From Oleidesulfovibrio alaskensis DSM 16109 (GTDB taxonomy: Bacteria; Desulfobacterota; Desulfovibrionia; Desulfovibrionales; Desulfovibrionaceae), in contig NZ_KI519494.1 in NCBI RefSeq assembly GCF_000482745.1, positions 379,682 through 443,681 of the forward strand: 64,000 bases of DNA. The letters are read 5' to 3'. Made by a program: the position numbers and the translations under genes. Within the stretch, counting starts at the first letter, position 1. The number at the start of each line of letters is the position of its first letter. The notes below the pieces were generated by a model that did not search any database, was not told the DNA's origin, and worked only from the letters and a program-made list of their open reading frames with translations. Below are positions 25,850 to 35,100 of the stretch, piece by piece.

Positions 25850-26635
25850 ATGATGCGTTCTCTCTGGACTGCTGCTACAGGTATGATCGCCCAGCAGCTT
25901 AATATTGACACCATTTCCAACAACCTCGCCAACGTGAACACACTGGGCTTTAAAAAGAGCCGCGCCGAGTTTGAGGACCTCATGTATCAGAACATGAAGA
26001 TCGCAGGCTCGGTTACCGGCAACGACCAGCGTATTCCCACGGGTATTCAGGTGGGTCTCGGTGTGCGTCCCACCACCGTGCACAAATTTTTCACTCAGGG
26101 CGATTACTCCAACACGGGCAACCCGCTGGACCTCGCCATTGAAGGTGACGGGTTCTTTCAGGTTACCGTGAACGGCGAACCGGCTTACACGCGCGCAGGT
26201 GCTTTCAAGCTCAATCAGGACGGCACCGTGGTCACGGCCAACGGTTACCCGCTGGAGCCGGAATTCACCGTGCCGCCCGAAACAAAAAACGTGGTGGTGA
26301 CCGAAAACGGGCACATCGCGGCGCTGGATAAGAACGGTGAAGAGCTGGCCGCGGCTGATATCCCGCTGTACACGTTCATCAACCCCGCGGGACTGCAGGC
26401 CGCCGGACGTAACCTGTACCTTGCATCGGAGGCTTCCGGTGTGGCTGTGGAGGGCGTGCCCGGCGAAGACAATGTGGGCACCATCGCGCAGGGCTTTCTG
26501 GAAATGTCCAACGTGGAAGTGGTGGACGAAATGGTCAATATGATTGTGGGGCAGCGTGCGTACGAAATGAACTCCAAGGCCATTCAGGCTTCGGACAACA
26601 TGCTGCAGACGGCAACCCAGCTCAAGCGCGCCTGA
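25850..26635 (+). CDS. flgG: Flagellar distal rod protein FlgG
   Basis: A 261 aa distal rod subunit that passes through the P and L rings. The N-terminus MMRSLWTAATGMIAQQLNID and SNNLANVNTLGFKKSRAEFEDLMYQ (read in two parts) is typical, as is the C-terminal VVDEMVNMIVGQRAYEMNSK. Length matches the family. CGGAGGA lies upstream. The stop codon overlaps the flgA start by one base (TGATG). Confidence 0.97.
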   Translation: MMRSLWTAATGMIAQQLNIDTISNNLANVNTLGFKKSRAEFEDLMYQNMKIAGSVTGNDQRIPTGIQVGLGVRPTTVHKFFTQGDYSNTGNPLDLAIEGDGFFQVTVNGEPAYTRAGAFKLNQDGTVVTANGYPLEPEFTVPPETKNVVVTENGHIAALDKNGEELAAADIPLYTFINPAGLQAAGRNLYLASEASGVAVEGVPGEDNVGTIAQGFLEMSNVEVVDEMVNMIVGQRAYEMNSKAIQASDNMLQTATQLKRA

Positions 26636-27690
26636 TGCGTCTGCGGGGGATCGTGCGTATGTGGATGTCCGTTGCAAAACCGTATTCAGGCGCCGCGGCA
26701 GAGTCTCTTTCGCGGTGTGGCCTGCGGGGCCTGCACATGGTGCTGCTGGCCGTGCTGCTGGCCGTGCTGGCTGCTGTTCCCGCCGGAGCTTCTCTTACGG
26801 GCACGTGGCGTCTGCAGCTGCGCGATGCGGCGGTGGTGCACGGAGATATGGTGCTGCTGGGTGAAATAGCTTCACCCGTGGGAGAAATGCCGCCGGAACT
26901 GTGGCAGCAGCTTGCCCGCCGGCCGTTGTGGGAATCACCGGATAAGACCGGCAGAACCATGAGCATAACCGGCCCGCGGCTGAAGCGTGCCATGCGCCGG
27001 TACCTGCCGGAACACCACCGCAAATGCCTGTACCCCGCTTCCATGGCGGTGCAGAAAGGGGGCGGTCTGTATGACGAGGCCGCTTTGCGCAAGGTGGTGG
27101 CGGACTCGCTGACTCCGCGGCTGGCCGCACTGGAAGGCGAAGCCTCGCTGCGGGATTACAGGCTGCCTGCGTTCATGTTTGTGGAAGACCCGCTGAACAC
27201 TGTCATGCTGATGACGGACGATGTCCGTGCCGGAAGGCTGTCGCTGAGGCTGGCCGAAGTGCGGCCCACCGGAGACGTGGTGCGTCAGGCCACAGGCAGT
27301 GTGTTTGTGGATGTGTGGACGGGGGTTCCGGCTGCGGCGTTTCCTGTTAACAGGGGCGATCTGCTGGGGCCGGATGCTGTGACCATGGTGCGCAAGAACA
27401 GGGCGTTCATGCGCGGAGACCCGTGGGACGGCAAAGGCGGCCCGTGGCGCCTGACGCGGGCCGTGGGGCAGGGGCAGGTCATCTATGCAGCCGATCTTGA
27501 AATAATGCCCACTGTGGCGCGCGGAGACAGGGTTGATCTGGTTTTCCGCGGCAGCCGCATTCTGCTTACCGTGCCTGCAGAAGCGCTGGCAGACGGTGCC
27601 GCCGGAGATTCCATTCCGGTTCGGAATTTGCAAAGTCGCAGGCAGGTGTATGCCACCGTCAAAGATCCGACCACCGTCATTGTGCAATAG
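26635..27690 (+). CDS. flgA: Flagellar P-ring assembly chaperone FlgA
   Basis: A periplasmic chaperone for FlgI. The 351 aa product has a hydrophobic export segment (residues about 34-53, VLLAVLLAVLAAVPAGA) behind an unusually long N-terminus. The C-terminal SAF/FlgA domain includes FPVNRGDLLGPDAVTM, LTRAVGQGQVI and RGDRVDLVFRGSRI, ending with the usual VRNLQSRRQVYATV motif. In-frame ATGs at codons 9 and 11 would shorten the signal peptide. It is translationally coupled to flgG. Confidence 0.93.
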   Translation: MRLRGIVRMWMSVAKPYSGAAAESLSRCGLRGLHMVLLAVLLAVLAAVPAGASLTGTWRLQLRDAAVVHGDMVLLGEIASPVGEMPPELWQQLARRPLWESPDKTGRTMSITGPRLKRAMRRYLPEHHRKCLYPASMAVQKGGGLYDEAALRKVVADSLTPRLAALEGEASLRDYRLPAFMFVEDPLNTVMLMTDDVRAGRLSLRLAEVRPTGDVVRQATGSVFVDVWTGVPAAAFPVNRGDLLGPDAVTMVRKNRAFMRGDPWDGKGGPWRLTRAVGQGQVIYAADLEIMPTVARGDRVDLVFRGSRILLTVPAEALADGAAGDSIPVRNLQSRRQVYATVKDPTTVIVQ

Positions 27691-27723
27691 CCGGCCGCAC
27701 CGGCGTCCGGAGGAGTGGATATC

Positions 27724-28428
27724 ATGAGATACGCAGTCATATGCATGCTGCTGCTGGCAGCTTCCGGCTGCACGGCCGCCAGACAGGCGCCGTCGCCCGA
27801 ACCCGGGCTTGTGCCGCCGCCTGTGGTCACCACGCCGGAGGAAAAAGCCGAAAATCCCGGTTCGCTGTTCAGCGATGAAAACGCAGACCTGCTCTATGCC
27901 GACTACAGAGCACGCCGCGTGGGGGACATTGTCCTTATAAATATAGTGGAAAATTCCAAGGCCGAGAACAAGGCATCCACCTCCACCAATAAAGAATCCA
28001 CCGGCGAGTACGGCGTTTCTTCGTTTTTCGACCGCAGCAAGGTGGGCATCATTCCCGGGCAGACGCTGCTCAGCGGCCGCACTGGCGATGTGCCGCTGCT
28101 CAAGTTCAGCTCTGTAAGCGATTTTTCCGGCGACGGAGAGACAACCCGCGAAAACACTGTCACCGCCACCATTGCCGCAAGGGTGACACGGGTGCTGCCC
28201 GGAGGTCTGATGCAGGTCGAGGGGTCGCGTGAAACCAGAGTGAACGAAGAAACCCAGATAGTGATGGTGAGCGGACTGGTGCGCACTTCGGACGTGGCGG
28301 ACGACAACTCCGTCATGTCCACCCAGATGGCTGATGCCCGCATTTCCTATTACGGCAAGGGTGTCATTTCGGACAAACAGCGTGTGGGCTGGTTCACCCG
28401 GCTCATGGACAACCTCTGGCCGTTTTAG
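27724..28428 (+). CDS. flgH: Flagellar L-ring lipoprotein FlgH
   Basis: A 234 aa outer-membrane lipoprotein forming the L ring. The signal peptide ends in the lipobox LAASGC, and the mature part begins with a Pro-rich stretch. Conserved features are GSLFSDENADLLYADYRARRVGDI, VENSKAENKASTSTNK, and the C-terminal VMSTQMADARISYYGKGV, each read as segments. The ATG at 27724 is preferred over an in-frame GTG at 27715 because GGAGGAG lies eight bases before it. Confidence 0.96.
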   Translation: MRYAVICMLLLAASGCTAARQAPSPEPGLVPPPVVTTPEEKAENPGSLFSDENADLLYADYRARRVGDIVLINIVENSKAENKASTSTNKESTGEYGVSSFFDRSKVGIIPGQTLLSGRTGDVPLLKFSSVSDFSGDGETTRENTVTATIAARVTRVLPGGLMQVEGSRETRVNEETQIVMVSGLVRTSDVADDNSVMSTQMADARISYYGKGVISDKQRVGWFTRLMDNLWPF

Positions 28429-28440
28429 GAGCGCACACAC

Positions 28441-29553
28441 ATGACCTTTTTTACCCGTTGCTTCCGCCGTGGCGCGCTGCTTTTTCTGCTGGCTGTCCTG
28501 CTGCTGCCGTCGCCCGCCCAGGCTGTACGCATCAAGGACATAGCCTCGTTCGGCGGTGTGCGCGACAACGACCTCATGGGCTACGGGCTTGTGGTGGGGC
28601 TTGGCGGTACGGGTGACAAAAAATCATCCACGTTCACCATAAGCTCCATGGTGAACATGCTCGACAAGATGGGCATAGCCGTGGACCGCACCAAGCTGAC
28701 ACCTAAAAACGTGGCCGCTGTGATGGTGACCACGCGCATGCCCGTGTCGGCCCGTCCGGGTTCGCGTCTGGATATTACGGTATCATCGCTGGGAGACGCC
28801 ACCAGTCTGCTGGGCGGCGTGTTGCTGATGACACCCATGAAAGGGGTGGACGGCAAGGTGTATGCGCTGGCACAGGGACCGCTTGCCCTGGGCGGTTTTT
28901 CGGCGGAAGGCGATGCGGCGCGGGCGCAGAAGAACATCACCACCGTGGGCCGCATTCCCGGCGGTGCCGTGGTGGAGCGTGCCGTGCCGTTTGAATTCAA
29001 CACCCAGAACAAGCTGACGCTGCATATGAACGTGCAGGATTTTTCCACAACCATGCAGGTGGTGGACAGGCTTAATGACAACATGGGCGGCCAGTTTGCC
29101 AGTGCGCGCGATATAGCCACCGTGGACATCATGGTGCCGCCCGCCTACAGGGGCAATCTGGTGCCGCTGATGGCTTCGCTGGAAAACCTGCCCGTAACGC
29201 CGGACAGCCCCGCCCGTGTGGTGGTGGATGAAAAGACCGGAACCGTTGTGGTGGGTAACAGTGTGCGGATTTCCAAGGTTGCCGTGTCGCATGGCAATCT
29301 GCAGATAGTGGTGCAGGAAAATCCGCAGGTTTCGCAGCCCGGAGCCTTCAGCCCGGGGCAGACCGTGGTCACTCCGCAGACGGATATAGCCGCACAGGAA
29401 GAGAACCGGCGGCTGGTGATGATGGAAGGAGCCACGCTGCAGGAACTTGTGGACGGCCTGAATTCCATAGGCGCCACACCGCGCGATCTTATTTCCATAC
29501 TGCGCACGCTCAAAGCGGCGGGCGCGCTGCACGCGGAGCTGGAGGTCATCTAG
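28441..29553 (+). CDS. flgI: Flagellar P-ring protein FlgI
   Basis: A 370 aa periplasmic P-ring subunit with a cleavable signal peptide (cut near SPAQA-VRIKD). The family signature IKDIASFGGVRDNDLMGYGL and GLVVGLGGTGD is intact, as are MVTTRMPVSARPGSRLD and the C-terminal LQELVDGLNSIGATPRDLI. It needs FlgA for assembly, which is encoded two genes upstream. flgJ begins one base after its stop codon. Confidence 0.97.
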   Translation: MTFFTRCFRRGALLFLLAVLLLPSPAQAVRIKDIASFGGVRDNDLMGYGLVVGLGGTGDKKSSTFTISSMVNMLDKMGIAVDRTKLTPKNVAAVMVTTRMPVSARPGSRLDITVSSLGDATSLLGGVLLMTPMKGVDGKVYALAQGPLALGGFSAEGDAARAQKNITTVGRIPGGAVVERAVPFEFNTQNKLTLHMNVQDFSTTMQVVDRLNDNMGGQFASARDIATVDIMVPPAYRGNLVPLMASLENLPVTPDSPARVVVDEKTGTVVVGNSVRISKVAVSHGNLQIVVQENPQVSQPGAFSPGQTVVTPQTDIAAQEENRRLVMMEGATLQELVDGLNSIGATPRDLISILRTLKAAGALHAELEVI

Positions 29554-29554
29554 C

Positions 29555-30721
29555 ATGAGCGGCCCTTTGTACGATTCCGGCATGGCATCTTCCGCCCTTG
29601 AAGGGCAGGAGCTTGTGCGGCGCAAGCGCGAGATGGACGCGCTGCGTCAGCGGCTGGGCGACAGCAAGTCGCGCGAGCAGCGTCTGCGCGAATCGTGCGA
29701 AGGCTTTGAATCACTGTTCATTCAGAAACTGTGGCAGCAGATGCGCGCGACCGTGCCCAAAGAAGGTTACCTGCACAGCCGCGACGAAGAAATGTACCAG
29801 TCCATGTTTGATCAGGAGCTGGCCAAGAAAATGGCTTCGGCAGGCGGCATAGGGCTGGCAGATATGCTGTATGAACAGCTGCAGGGAAGGCTGGAGGATG
29901 CCAGCCGCACCACATCGCCCGGCGCCATGACAGGTGCCGCGGCAGTACGCCCGCTCTCTCTCAGAGACGGTGCCGCAGCGGTGCCGGAAGATGCCGCGGC
30001 GTTACCGGAAGATGCCGCGGCCGGTGATGCGGTTCCGCAGGACGGAGACGAGGCCATGTACACGCCGCTGGAACAGCCGCAGGCCGGTGCGGGCAAATCT
30101 GTCTTGGCGGATTCTGCTCCGGCGGAGCATCCGCCTTTGTCATCGGTTCCTCCCGCGTTTTCTTCTGAAGACAAAAAGATATTTACACAGGTGGAGGCGC
30201 TTGCCCGGCGCATACGGCAGAATGCCGCACCGCAGGATGCCCCGCAGCAGGTTGAAGCCGCGGGCGGCATGGGCGGCCCCGCACAAAGCGATGCCGCTCC
30301 CGTCTCGCTGCACTGGCCGCTGCCGGGCAGAATATCGTCCGGTTTCGGCTGGCGTCCGGACCCGTTTACAGGTGAACGGGAATGGCACGCGGGGCTTGAT
30401 ATCGCCGGAGAAGAAGGCGAACCCGTGGCAGCCTGCTGGGACGGAAAGGTGGTTTTTGCCGGAGAAAAGGGAGACTACGGCAAACTGGTGGTGCTGGAAC
30501 ACGCCGGCGGGTGGCGCAGTTATTACGGTCACAACAGTGAACTGAATGTGGAAGTGGGGGATGTTGTCACGGCTGGCAGGAAAATTGCTGAAGTAGGTGA
30601 CACAGGCCGCTCCACAGGCCCCCATCTGCACTTCGAACTGCGTCAGGGTGAACTTGCATGGAACCCCGAGCAGATCAGAAACCGGCTGATGGCGGGGCTT
30701 TCCATAGGTAAACGCGGCTGA
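29555..30721 (+). CDS. flgJ: FlgJ-type rod-capping protein fused to an M23 (LytM) peptidase domain
   Basis: Residues about 45-110 form the FlgJ rod-binding domain (ESLFIQKLWQQMRATVPK, MYQSMFDQELAKKMASAGG). A Pro/Ala/Asp-rich linker with VPEDAAALPEDAAAG repeats follows. The C-terminal domain (about 255-365) is an M23 zinc endopeptidase: WHAGLDIAGEEG supplies the first His and Asp, and PHLHFEL the second His motif. Classical FlgJ carries a GH73 glucosaminidase instead. The fusion would open peptidoglycan for the rod by cutting peptide cross-links (inference). Total length 388 aa. No signal peptide is seen, consistent with type III export. Confidence 0.92.
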   Translation: MSGPLYDSGMASSALEGQELVRRKREMDALRQRLGDSKSREQRLRESCEGFESLFIQKLWQQMRATVPKEGYLHSRDEEMYQSMFDQELAKKMASAGGIGLADMLYEQLQGRLEDASRTTSPGAMTGAAAVRPLSLRDGAAAVPEDAAALPEDAAAGDAVPQDGDEAMYTPLEQPQAGAGKSVLADSAPAEHPPLSSVPPAFSSEDKKIFTQVEALARRIRQNAAPQDAPQQVEAAGGMGGPAQSDAAPVSLHWPLPGRISSGFGWRPDPFTGEREWHAGLDIAGEEGEPVAACWDGKVVFAGEKGDYGKLVVLEHAGGWRSYYGHNSELNVEVGDVVTAGRKIAEVGDTGRSTGPHLHFELRQGELAWNPEQIRNRLMAGLSIGKRG

Positions 30722-30735
30722 CGGAGGTAAAGGAT

Positions 30736-31200
30736 ATGACCGGTTATCTGCTCGGCAATCTTGTCCGCCAGAAAGGCGCGCTGCACTATCTTGAAACACT
30801 GCTTGAGGAAGAGTTTTCCCACCTGCGTGAACGTCGTCCCGATGATGTGAGCCATGTGGAGATGATGATTCATGAACTGGTGCGTCAGGTGGCTTCCGAG
30901 CGTGTGGAGCTTAAGGAAGCCATGAACGGCGTGCGTCTGCAGGAATACTGCGACAGTCTGGATGAAGAGACGGCGGCTCCTGTGCGTGATGCCCTGCAGC
31001 GCATCGACGAACTTGAGCAGACCTGTTCGCGTATGGCTTCGCGCAATGCAGAGCTGGCGCTGGCGCTTATGGATCAGAGCCAGAAAATGCTTTCTTTCAT
31101 GCATGAACGTATCCAGCCGGATACCCGTATGACCTACGGCGGCCGCGGGCGCTACACCACCCACAGACCTCAGGCCGCACTGCTCAGCGGGAGGCTGTAA
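30736..31200 (+). CDS. flgN: Flagellar export chaperone FlgN
   Basis: A 154 aa mostly helical protein of the FlgN family, the cytoplasmic export chaperone for FlgK and FlgL, which are encoded immediately downstream. The recognised pattern is an N-terminal helix with LETLLEEEFSHLRERR followed by long amphipathic helices. The stop codon overlaps the flgK start by one base, so chaperone and client are coupled. GGAGGTAAAGG precedes the start. No flgM gene is found beside it. Confidence 0.85.
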   Translation: MTGYLLGNLVRQKGALHYLETLLEEEFSHLRERRPDDVSHVEMMIHELVRQVASERVELKEAMNGVRLQEYCDSLDEETAAPVRDALQRIDELEQTCSRMASRNAELALALMDQSQKMLSFMHERIQPDTRMTYGGRGRYTTHRPQAALLSGRL

Positions 31201-33290
31201 TGACGCTTAACTCGCTGCTCAGCGTGGGCAAGGATGCGCTGTTTGCGTCGCAGAGCGCCATCCAGACCACAGGTAACAATATCGCCAACGTGAACACCCC
31301 CGGGTATTCGCGTCAGGCCGTACGTTTTGAAGCCAAAACCCCCATCGACTGGAAACCCGGCCAGATGGGAACCGGCGTCAAGGCGGCGGAGGTTTTCCGG
31401 TACTTCAATACCTTTATTGAACAGGAATACCACGATCACTTTGCCACCGAGCAGCGGTGGAAAGCGCAGCATCAGATGCTGCAGAGCGTCGAGAGTCTTT
31501 TCAACGAATCCAATTCAAAAGGCATAAACGCCGCGCTTTCGCAGTTTTTCACCGACTGGCAGCAGCTGGCGCAGCGTCCCGACGACAAGGCCACGCGCGA
31601 AGCTTTGCTGGCACACACCCAGAGCCTGACAAGTCTCATCAACAGTACAGCGGATTCCATGAATCAGCTGGAACACCAGATGGATGAGTACATCCGGCAG
31701 GATGTGGACAAAGCAAACAAGCTTATCAAGGATATCGCCGAGCTGAACCGTTCCATTCAGGTGCACGATATTCCCGGATCAAACAACGCCAACACGCTGC
31801 TTGACCAGCGCAACCAGATGGTACGCGAACTGGCGGCCATCATGGATGTGGATGTCATCGACAGAGGCAGCGGTGACTTTGTGGTCAACACCAAGGCCGG
31901 GCATACGCTGGTGGACGGAGAGGAATCGTTTGAACTGAAATTTGAAGGCCCCAAAACCAGCGCCGTGGTCAAGGGCGTGCCGCCTTTTGACGGCGAGATT
32001 GTCTTTGAAGGTTCTTCGGCCCGTGAATACACGCTGGAGATTGTTTCCGGCGGTGCCGTGGGCGGCGGCGCCACGTTCAAGGTTTCGTACGACGGTGGCC
32101 GCACATGGCTGACGGACGAGACCACGGGGCTGCCCAAAGAGTTTCAGGCCAATGCGCAAACCGGCAAAGTGCATGTGGACGGTCTTGATATATACTTCAA
32201 TGCCGGTGCCAATGACCTTGCCGCAGGGGACGAATTTACCATCGTGCCCAAAAGCGGCCTGTACTGGGTGCGGCCCACCACTGAACCGCTGAACATAACC
32301 CCCATGGCGTTTGCCGAGGGCGGCGACAATCCGCGGCGCCTTGTGGGCGGTACTCTGGCCGGCTATTTCAGCTTCCGTGATGCCAATCTGGGAAAATATC
32401 AGGAAAAGCTGGATGCTTTTTCCCGCGAGCTGGCGTGGCAGGTCAACTATCTGCACAGTCAGGGTGCCGGTCTGGGCCATCTTGACTACACACGCGGCGG
32501 CGACAGTGTGAACGACCCCGCGCTGGCGCTGGGCGATGCGTCTTCCGGTCTGTCCTATTTCGACAAGCTGAAGTCCGGCAACCTCACGATGTACTTTTTT
32601 GACTCTGCAACGGGCGAACTGGCCTCCGGGGCCTCTTTCGGCCCGCTTGATTTCGGCGGCGGAGCCAACTTCGATCCTTCTGTGCATACGCTTGACGATG
32701 TGGTGAATGCCATAAACACATCGTGGGGCGGGTATGTCACCGCGTCCATAGCAGACAACCAGCTGGTGCTGGATGCCGCCGACGGCTACCAGTTCGGCTT
32801 TGCCGACGACAGCACGGGATTGCTGGCTGCACTGGGCATCAATACATATTTTCAGGGTGATTCGGCGGTGACGCTGGGCATGCGTCCCGAAGTGCTGGCC
32901 GATGTGAGCCGCATCAACGCCGGGCGCATCAACGGCGGCGGAGAAGCCAATGTGGGCGACAACGACACCGCCACGGCCATCAGCGGACTGGCAACCAAAA
33001 AGCTCGATATCCCCACAAGCTACGAACAGGGACGCAATCAGTCACTTTCGGAATATTTCAACACCATTTCCGCCAACGTTGGTTCGGATACGGCGCAGGC
33101 CAAGTTCGGGTCGGATTTTTACGGCACGCTGGCCGACGACCTGAGTGCGCGACAGGATTCCGTTGCCGGGGTGAATCTGGACGAGGAGATGAGCAGCCTT
33201 GTCAAATTTCAGCATTCATACAAGGCGGCCGCCAAGCTGGTGACCACGGCCGACGAAATGCTGCAGGTGCTTCTGGGACTCAAGCAGTAG
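31200..33290 (+). CDS. flgK: Flagellar hook-associated protein 1 FlgK
   Basis: A 696 aa first junction protein between hook and filament. The N-terminal motif is SAIQTTGNNIANVNTPGYSR and the C-terminal helix is LDEEMSSLVKFQHSYKAAAK. The middle, about residues 266-360, contains a beta module with FKVSYDGGRTW and AGDEFTIVP that also occurs twice in FlgL downstream. The protein is longer than enteric FlgK (about 550 aa), and inserted variable domains explain the difference. Confidence 0.96.
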   Translation: MTLNSLLSVGKDALFASQSAIQTTGNNIANVNTPGYSRQAVRFEAKTPIDWKPGQMGTGVKAAEVFRYFNTFIEQEYHDHFATEQRWKAQHQMLQSVESLFNESNSKGINAALSQFFTDWQQLAQRPDDKATREALLAHTQSLTSLINSTADSMNQLEHQMDEYIRQDVDKANKLIKDIAELNRSIQVHDIPGSNNANTLLDQRNQMVRELAAIMDVDVIDRGSGDFVVNTKAGHTLVDGEESFELKFEGPKTSAVVKGVPPFDGEIVFEGSSAREYTLEIVSGGAVGGGATFKVSYDGGRTWLTDETTGLPKEFQANAQTGKVHVDGLDIYFNAGANDLAAGDEFTIVPKSGLYWVRPTTEPLNITPMAFAEGGDNPRRLVGGTLAGYFSFRDANLGKYQEKLDAFSRELAWQVNYLHSQGAGLGHLDYTRGGDSVNDPALALGDASSGLSYFDKLKSGNLTMYFFDSATGELASGASFGPLDFGGGANFDPSVHTLDDVVNAINTSWGGYVTASIADNQLVLDAADGYQFGFADDSTGLLAALGINTYFQGDSAVTLGMRPEVLADVSRINAGRINGGGEANVGDNDTATAISGLATKKLDIPTSYEQGRNQSLSEYFNTISANVGSDTAQAKFGSDFYGTLADDLSARQDSVAGVNLDEEMSSLVKFQHSYKAAAKLVTTADEMLQVLLGLKQ

Positions 33291-33337
33291 CGGCACATGC
33301 GGGAAGCTGCCACGGCAGCCCTGCGGAGGAATGAATC

Positions 33338-34852
33338 ATGCGGGTATCACAGCGCAGTCTTTTTGATAACTTCATCAGCAACATGAACATGTCGCTGTCT
33401 AACCTGATGGACTCCAACATTCAGGCTTCCAGCCAGAAGCGCATCAACAAGCCTTCGGATGATCCTGTGGGCGCGGCGCGGGTGATGGGGTACCGCGATT
33501 CTCTGGCCGCCATCAAGCAGTACCGCAGCAATGTGGACACCGCCACCAGCTGGCTGGCAACCGCGGACCAGACCCTGACACAGGTGAACACCGTGCTTAC
33601 GCGCATCAAGGGGCTGGCGGAACAGGCAGCCACGGGCACGCTGGACGCCAACAACCGCGAGCAGATAAGCTTTGAACTGCGTCAGCAGTACGAGCAGCTG
33701 ATCAACCTTGCCAATACGCGGGTGGAAGGAAGGCACATTTTTGCCGGTCACAAGACGGACCAGCCCGCATTTGTGCAGGGGCTCAATGTTTCCACCATTG
33801 ATACGGCTTTTTCCGGCGCGTCGTTTTCGGTAAGCGGCAGTCTGGAAAAGACCATGCTCATCCAGTTTACCAGCAACGGTCAGGTGGGTACCGACGCGCT
33901 GAGCTACCGGTATTCCAATGACGGCGGCGATACATGGCAGACGGGCACACTTTCTGCCGGCGGCACGACACTGACCGCCGGCAGCGTGCAGGTGGAACTG
34001 CCCGCGGGCCGCACCGTTTCCGCTGTGAACCCCGACAACCCGCACGAGACCGACAACGGTACATGGCTGTATGTGCGTCCCACCGCCGTGTACAAAGGGG
34101 ATGACAACGACTCCACCACGGTGCAGTCATACGGCAATAATCTGGTGAATGCGTCGGGCAACGGTTATTTCAAAAGCGATGTGATGGTGCGGATTGATTC
34201 CGGAACAGACCTTGCGTCCGGCATCACATATTCGTACAGCACGGACAACGGCAGTACCTGGGTGGAGGGCAATACCACCTCGGGCACCGGCAGTTCCGCC
34301 TCGCTGCTTATTCCCGGCGGTTTTCTGGAGCTGAGTTCCGGTGCCGGTTCGGCTGTCAATCCGGGCGACCAGTTTATACTGCGGCCCCACCGTGCGGACA
34401 TCCAGCTTGAAATTTCTCCGGGCGAACATCTGACCATCAACAGCGTGGGCAAGGATATTTTCGGCGGAATATATAATCCGCCGGACGGTTCGGGCCCGCA
34501 GGTGGCCATGGGCGGCGGCACCAGCAACCTGTTTGAGGTGGTGGGCGAACTGGTGGCCTTTGCCGAGACCAACAATCAGGCCGGAATTCAACGTTCGCTT
34601 GCTGCTCTGGACGATGTGGGGCAGCATGTGATGACACAGGTGGCCAGCATAGGCGGCCGCGAAAACCGGCTGGACGTGGCCAAAAATGTGTTGACAACCG
34701 CGGAGCTGGACGACAAAAGCCGTATGAGCGACATTGAAGATGTGGACGTTGCCGAGCTGATGACCCGCCTTGCGCAGCAGCAGCTCATCTATAACAGCGT
34801 GCTCAAGTCGTCCTCCATGATCATGCAGATGAACCTGACCAATTACCTGTAA
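33338..34852 (+). CDS. flgL: Flagellar hook-associated protein 3 FlgL
   Basis: A second junction protein of 504 aa, well above the approximately 300 aa of enteric FlgL. The flagellin-like N-terminus includes KRINKPSDDPVGAARVM and a coiled coil with RVEGRHIFAGHKTDQPAF; the C-terminal helix is VAELMTRLAQQQLIYNSVLK. The extra length comes from two related beta modules, about residues 165-248 (SYRYSNDGGDTW) and 276-350 (YSYSTDNGSTW ... PGDQFILRP), similar to one in FlgK. GCGGAGGA precedes the ATG. Confidence 0.95.
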   Translation: MRVSQRSLFDNFISNMNMSLSNLMDSNIQASSQKRINKPSDDPVGAARVMGYRDSLAAIKQYRSNVDTATSWLATADQTLTQVNTVLTRIKGLAEQAATGTLDANNREQISFELRQQYEQLINLANTRVEGRHIFAGHKTDQPAFVQGLNVSTIDTAFSGASFSVSGSLEKTMLIQFTSNGQVGTDALSYRYSNDGGDTWQTGTLSAGGTTLTAGSVQVELPAGRTVSAVNPDNPHETDNGTWLYVRPTAVYKGDDNDSTTVQSYGNNLVNASGNGYFKSDVMVRIDSGTDLASGITYSYSTDNGSTWVEGNTTSGTGSSASLLIPGGFLELSSGAGSAVNPGDQFILRPHRADIQLEISPGEHLTINSVGKDIFGGIYNPPDGSGPQVAMGGGTSNLFEVVGELVAFAETNNQAGIQRSLAALDDVGQHVMTQVASIGGRENRLDVAKNVLTTAELDDKSRMSDIEDVDVAELMTRLAQQQLIYNSVLKSSSMIMQMNLTNYL

Positions 34853-34863
34853 ACGAGCAGCGT

Positions 34864-35100
34864 ATGCTTATATTGACGCGCCGTCCGGGAGAGAGCCTGT
34901 ACCTGGGCGATACCATCAAGATCACTGTCCTGAGTGTGCAGGGCAAGCAGATCAAGATAGGTCTCGATGTGCCCGGAGACATGACCGTGTACCGGGAAGA
35001 GGTATACATGCGCGTTCGTGACCAGAACCGTCAGGCACTTGAAACCAGCGATGCGGACCTGCTCGCAGCGACTCAATTATGGCACGCGAAAAAGAAATAG
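34864..35100 (+). CDS. csrA: Carbon storage regulator CsrA
   Basis: A 78 aa RNA-binding dimer that represses or stabilises mRNAs by binding GGA motifs near ribosome binding sites. The conserved [16 protein letters not shown] start, IKIGLDVP and VYREEVYMR are intact; the last approximately 20 residues are an extension. It lies directly behind flgL and overlaps fliW by 22 bases, the gene pair in which FliW sequesters CsrA until flagellin is made. Confidence 0.97.
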
